Shown here: positions 5,366 through 7,576 of the stretch, in pieces
How the letters are laid out: every line of letters begins with the position of its first letter
Position numbering within the stretch: the stretch's first letter is position 1
Source of the DNA: DATHYU01 sp033722675
GTDB taxonomy: Bacteria; Actinomycetota; Acidimicrobiia; Spongiisociales; UBA11373
Length of the DNA stretch: 7,576 nucleotides
Assembly (NCBI GenBank): GCA_033722675.1
Contig: JAWVYO010000107.1
Span: 1-7,576, forward strand
Direction of reading: 5' to 3'
Program-made: the position numbers and the translations under genes
The notes under the pieces: generated by a model
Seen by the model: the letters and a program-made list of their open reading frames with translations, nothing else
Database searches by the model: none
What the model was told of the DNA's origin: nothing

Positions 5366-5593
5366 TCAGACTCCCCGAGCCCGGCGCGTCACGAAGGGCA
5401 TGGCGCCGACAGCGTCGGGCATCTCGTGTTCGCCCGGGCGGTCCTGAGTGCTCGGCCGTCGTCGACCCGAACCGGCCGCCGAGCCCTCATCGCAGGGCCC
5501 CGACCCGGCACCGAAACCGCCGCCGATGACGGCCCAGGGGAACAGCACCAGGACGACGAGAAAGAAGACGGCGAGAACCGTGACCCACGTCAT
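5366..5593 (-). CDS. Possible small one-helix membrane protein
   Basis: A 75-residue reading frame that fills most of the interval between nadE and the lipoprotein gene. It begins MTWVTVLAVFFLVVLVLFPW, a strong transmembrane helix (about 3-24). A Gly-rich turn and a charged Arg/Asp/Glu-containing tail (35-75) follow. The pattern of one N-terminal helix plus a polar tail is common for real small membrane proteins and unlikely in a random shadow frame. The ATG at 5593 is 37 bp past the nadE stop, so it would be co-transcribed with nadE; only weak ribosome-binding potential (GAGTGG) precedes it. The frame is open further upstream into nadE, but no better start is seen. No family is recognised. 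The tail after about residue 45 looks low in information, so the true gene could be shorter or absent. Confidence 0.5.
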   Translation of the reverse strand: MTWVTVLAVFFLVVLVLFPWAVIGGGFGAGSGPCDEGSAAGSGRRRPSTQDRPGEHEMPDAVGAMPFVTRRARGV

Positions 5594-5630
5594 CGCCAGC
5601 CACTCGAACCCGTGACGCGTCCGGCGGCGA

Positions 5631-7337
5631 TCAGGCTTCGCGCCAGCCGTTGGTGATGGGGAGTCGGCGATCGCGGCCGAGGGCCTTCGTTGTGATCCGC
5701 ACGCCGGGGGCGGCCTGGCGGCGCTTGTACTCGTTGCGGTCGACCATGCGGGCCACCCGCCGGACGAGCTCGAGGTCGAAGCCGGCCTTGGCGATCTGCT
5801 TGGGGGCCATGTCGCGCTCGACGTACCGCCGCAGGATCTCGTCGAGGACCTCGTAGTCGGGGAGGGAGTCGCTGTCCTGCTGATCGGGCCGCAGCTCCGC
5901 CGACGGCGGTTTCGTGATCGTGTTCTCGGGGATGACCTCGCCGTCACGATTCCGCCAGCGGGCCAGGCGGTACACCCGGGTCTTCAGCACGTCCTTGAGG
6001 ACCGAGTACCCCCCGGCCATGTCGCCGTAGAGGGTGGCGTACCCCACCGACATCTCGGACTTGTTGCCGGTGGCGACGACCATGCCGCCGTACCGGTTCG
6101 AGATCGCCATGAGGATCGCCCCTCGGGTCCGGGCCTGGAGGTTCTCCTCGGCCACGTCGACCTCGGTGGTCTCGAAGGTCTCCCCGAGCGTGTCGAGGAA
6201 CCCCGAGAAGGGCGGCTCGATCGGGATCGTCGAGAACGTGATCCCGAGATTGGCGGCGAGGTGCTCGGAGTCGCTCACCGACCCCTCCGACGAGAACCGG
6301 CTGGGCATGGTGACGCCCCAGACGTGCTCGGGCCCCAACGCGTCGGCGGCGATCGTGGCGGTGAGCGCCGAGTCGATGCCGCCCGACAGCCCCACGACCA
6401 CGTCGGCGAAGCCGTTCTTCGCGACGTAGTCCCGGAGGCCCGTGACGAGCGCCGTGTAGATCTCCTCGTCCTCGTCGAGGCGGTCGCCGAACTCCGGGTT
6501 CGGTTCGGGGTCGCCGTCGAGGAGCTCACCACGGCTCACCACGGTGGCCTCGACATCGGGGCGCGCCTCCTCGGGGAGCGGCACGTCGACCCAGAAGAGG
6601 TCCTCGACGAACTGCGGCGCCCGGTAGAGAAGCGTTCCCGCCGCGTCGAAGACCATGCTGTCGCCGTCGAAGACGAGCTCGTCCTGGCCGCCGACGAGGT
6701 TCAGGTACACGACCGGCACGCCGTAGTCGCGGGCCCGGGTGGCCAGCATCGTCTGGCGCTCGGGCCCCTTGCCGCGGTGGTAGGGCGACCCGTTGATGTT
6801 GAGGAGGATGTCGGCCCCCGCCTCCGCCTGGTCCTCGGGAGGGCCGTCGGGGACCCAGATGTCCTCACACACCGACACGCCCGCCGCGACGCCGTTGATC
6901 TCCCACAGCGCCCCGGGCCGCTCCCCCGGCCAGAAGTAGCGGTCCTCGTCGAACACGGCGTAGTTGGGGAGCCGCCCCTTGTGGTAGATACCCCGCAGCT
7001 GGCCGCCGGCGACGAGCGCCGCCGCGTTGTGGAGGCGATCGTGGCCCGCATCGTCCCGCTTCACGCCCGCCGACCGATCGACCACGCCGACGACGACGGC
7101 CGTGTCGCCCGAGGCGCCCGCGATGCGATGGAGGGCGGCCAGGTTCGCGTCGACGAAGGCCTTCCGGAGGACCAGGTCCTCGGGCGGATAGCCGGTGATC
7201 GCCAGTTCGGGGAGGAGGAGGACGTCGGCCTGCACCTCCTCGGCCCAGGCCATCGCCTCCAGGATCCGCGCCGTGTTGCCCTCGATGTCGCCGACGCGCA
7301 GGTTCAGCTGCGCCCCGGCGACGCGCAGGAAGTCCAT
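5631..7337 (-). CDS. nadE: Glutamine-dependent NAD+ synthetase
   Basis: Catalyses the last step of NAD+ synthesis: deamido-NAD+ + glutamine + ATP to NAD+ + glutamate + AMP + PPi, in the cytoplasm. The 568 residues split into an N-terminal nitrilase-type glutaminase (about 1-265) and a C-terminal ATP-pyrophosphatase synthetase (about 285-568). The glutaminase triad is E44 (LLPELAITGYPPEDL), K120 (YHKGRLPNY) and C157 (VSVCEDIW). The synthetase has the P-loop-like SGGIDS (318-323), ENLQARTRG (398-406) and GNKSEMSVGYATLYGDMAGG (424-443). All key motifs are present, so the enzyme should take ammonia from glutamine. It is clearly shorter than the mycobacterial enzyme (about 680 residues) and resembles the roughly 540-580 residue form common in other bacteria. 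Its ATG overlaps the trpA stop (TGATG), which suggests translational coupling; GGAGG at 7351-7355 inside trpA is 13 bases upstream. Confidence 0.98.
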   Translation of the reverse strand: MDFLRVAGAQLNLRVGDIEGNTARILEAMAWAEEVQADVLLLPELAITGYPPEDLVLRKAFVDANLAALHRIAGASGDTAVVVGVVDRSAGVKRDDAGHDRLHNAAALVAGGQLRGIYHKGRLPNYAVFDEDRYFWPGERPGALWEINGVAAGVSVCEDIWVPDGPPEDQAEAGADILLNINGSPYHRGKGPERQTMLATRARDYGVPVVYLNLVGGQDELVFDGDSMVFDAAGTLLYRAPQFVEDLFWVDVPLPEEARPDVEATVVSRGELLDGDPEPNPEFGDRLDEDEEIYTALVTGLRDYVAKNGFADVVVGLSGGIDSALTATIAADALGPEHVWGVTMPSRFSSEGSVSDSEHLAANLGITFSTIPIEPPFSGFLDTLGETFETTEVDVAEENLQARTRGAILMAISNRYGGMVVATGNKSEMSVGYATLYGDMAGGYSVLKDVLKTRVYRLARWRNRDGEVIPENTITKPPSAELRPDQQDSDSLPDYEVLDEILRRYVERDMAPKQIAKAGFDLELVRRVARMVDRNEYKRRQAAPGVRITTKALGRDRRLPITNGWREA

Positions 7338-7576
7338 CAGCGCTTCGCCGCCTCCACGAACCCCGCCACGGCGCTCCCGAGCTCCGAGCGCGCCGCGGCG
7401 ACGTCGGGCGCGTCGAGCACCCGGCGGCAGATGGCCGTGCCGACGATGAAGCCGTCGGCGACGCGGGCGGCGGCACGGGCGGCCTCGTTCGAGGAGATCC
7501 CGACGCCGAGGACGAGCGGTGTGTCGGTGAGGGATCGGACCCGCTCGGCCAGCGCCGCGGCCCGGTCGCTCGTACC
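7337..7576 (-). CDS. trpA: Tryptophan synthase alpha subunit, C-terminal 79 residues
   Basis: TrpA splits indole-3-glycerol phosphate to indole and glyceraldehyde-3-phosphate; the indole is channelled to TrpB. The window holds only the last 79 residues of the TIM barrel. The strand-and-loop GVGISS (24-29 of the fragment) and ADGFIVGTAI (40-49) are the last phosphate-binding strands of the family, followed by the terminal helix to EAAKR. The 5' end, the catalytic residues and presumably trpB lie beyond base 7576. The frame is open to the window edge and closes with TGA at 7337-7339, which shares its last base with the nadE ATG. Other (beta-alpha)8 synthases have similar phosphate-binding ends, but the spacing and GISS motif fit TrpA best. 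Confidence 0.92.
   Translation of the reverse strand, partial: GTSDRAAALAERVRSLTDTPLVLGVGISSNEAARAAARVADGFIVGTAICRRVLDAPDVAAARSELGSAVAGFVEAAKR

Noticed and set aside
5138..5656. Plus-strand open frame of 172 codons over the lipoprotein start and small membrane ORF
   Set aside because: No signal, helix or motif is visible, composition is Arg/Pro/Ser-rich, and it overlaps two better minus-strand candidates.

Overview
The window is a strongly GC-rich piece of bacterial chromosome. Every recognisable protein gene lies on the minus strand and one tRNA gene lies on the plus strand. The order polA then rpsA is the same as in Mycobacterium tuberculosis, and the S1 protein closely follows the actinobacterial form. 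The Pol I has an intact 5'-nuclease but a degenerate proofreading domain, as in mycobacteria. Together these point to an actinomycete. A lineage such as Acidimicrobiia is plausible, but that finer placement is inference.

Reading in the direction of transcription (right to left): the 3' end of trpA (tryptophan synthase alpha) overlaps the start of nadE (glutamine-dependent NAD+ synthetase) by one base. A possible 75-residue one-helix membrane protein follows, then a predicted lipoprotein of unknown function. About 400 bp without a protein gene comes next. It holds two 96-bp repeats that each end in a copy of the 3' end of the neighbouring tRNA gene, then a block of G-rich short repeats and hairpins. 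On the plus strand, tRNA-Leu(CAA) reads into this region and so converges with the lipoprotein gene. Diverging from the tRNA, a small coiled-coil protein gene, polA and rpsA run leftward; rpsA is cut by the window edge.

Most of the window is core housekeeping: tryptophan and NAD+ synthesis, DNA repair and replication, and translation. I see no defence system, CRISPR array, transposase, integrase or secondary-metabolite genes. The least ordinary parts are the repeat cluster behind the tRNA gene, the long acidic arginine/lysine-free N-terminal extension of S1, the one-base trpA-nadE overlap, and a perfect 9-bp inverted repeat linking the tRNA D-arm to its putative -10 region. The small protein upstream of polA and the lipoprotein are the least understood protein genes.
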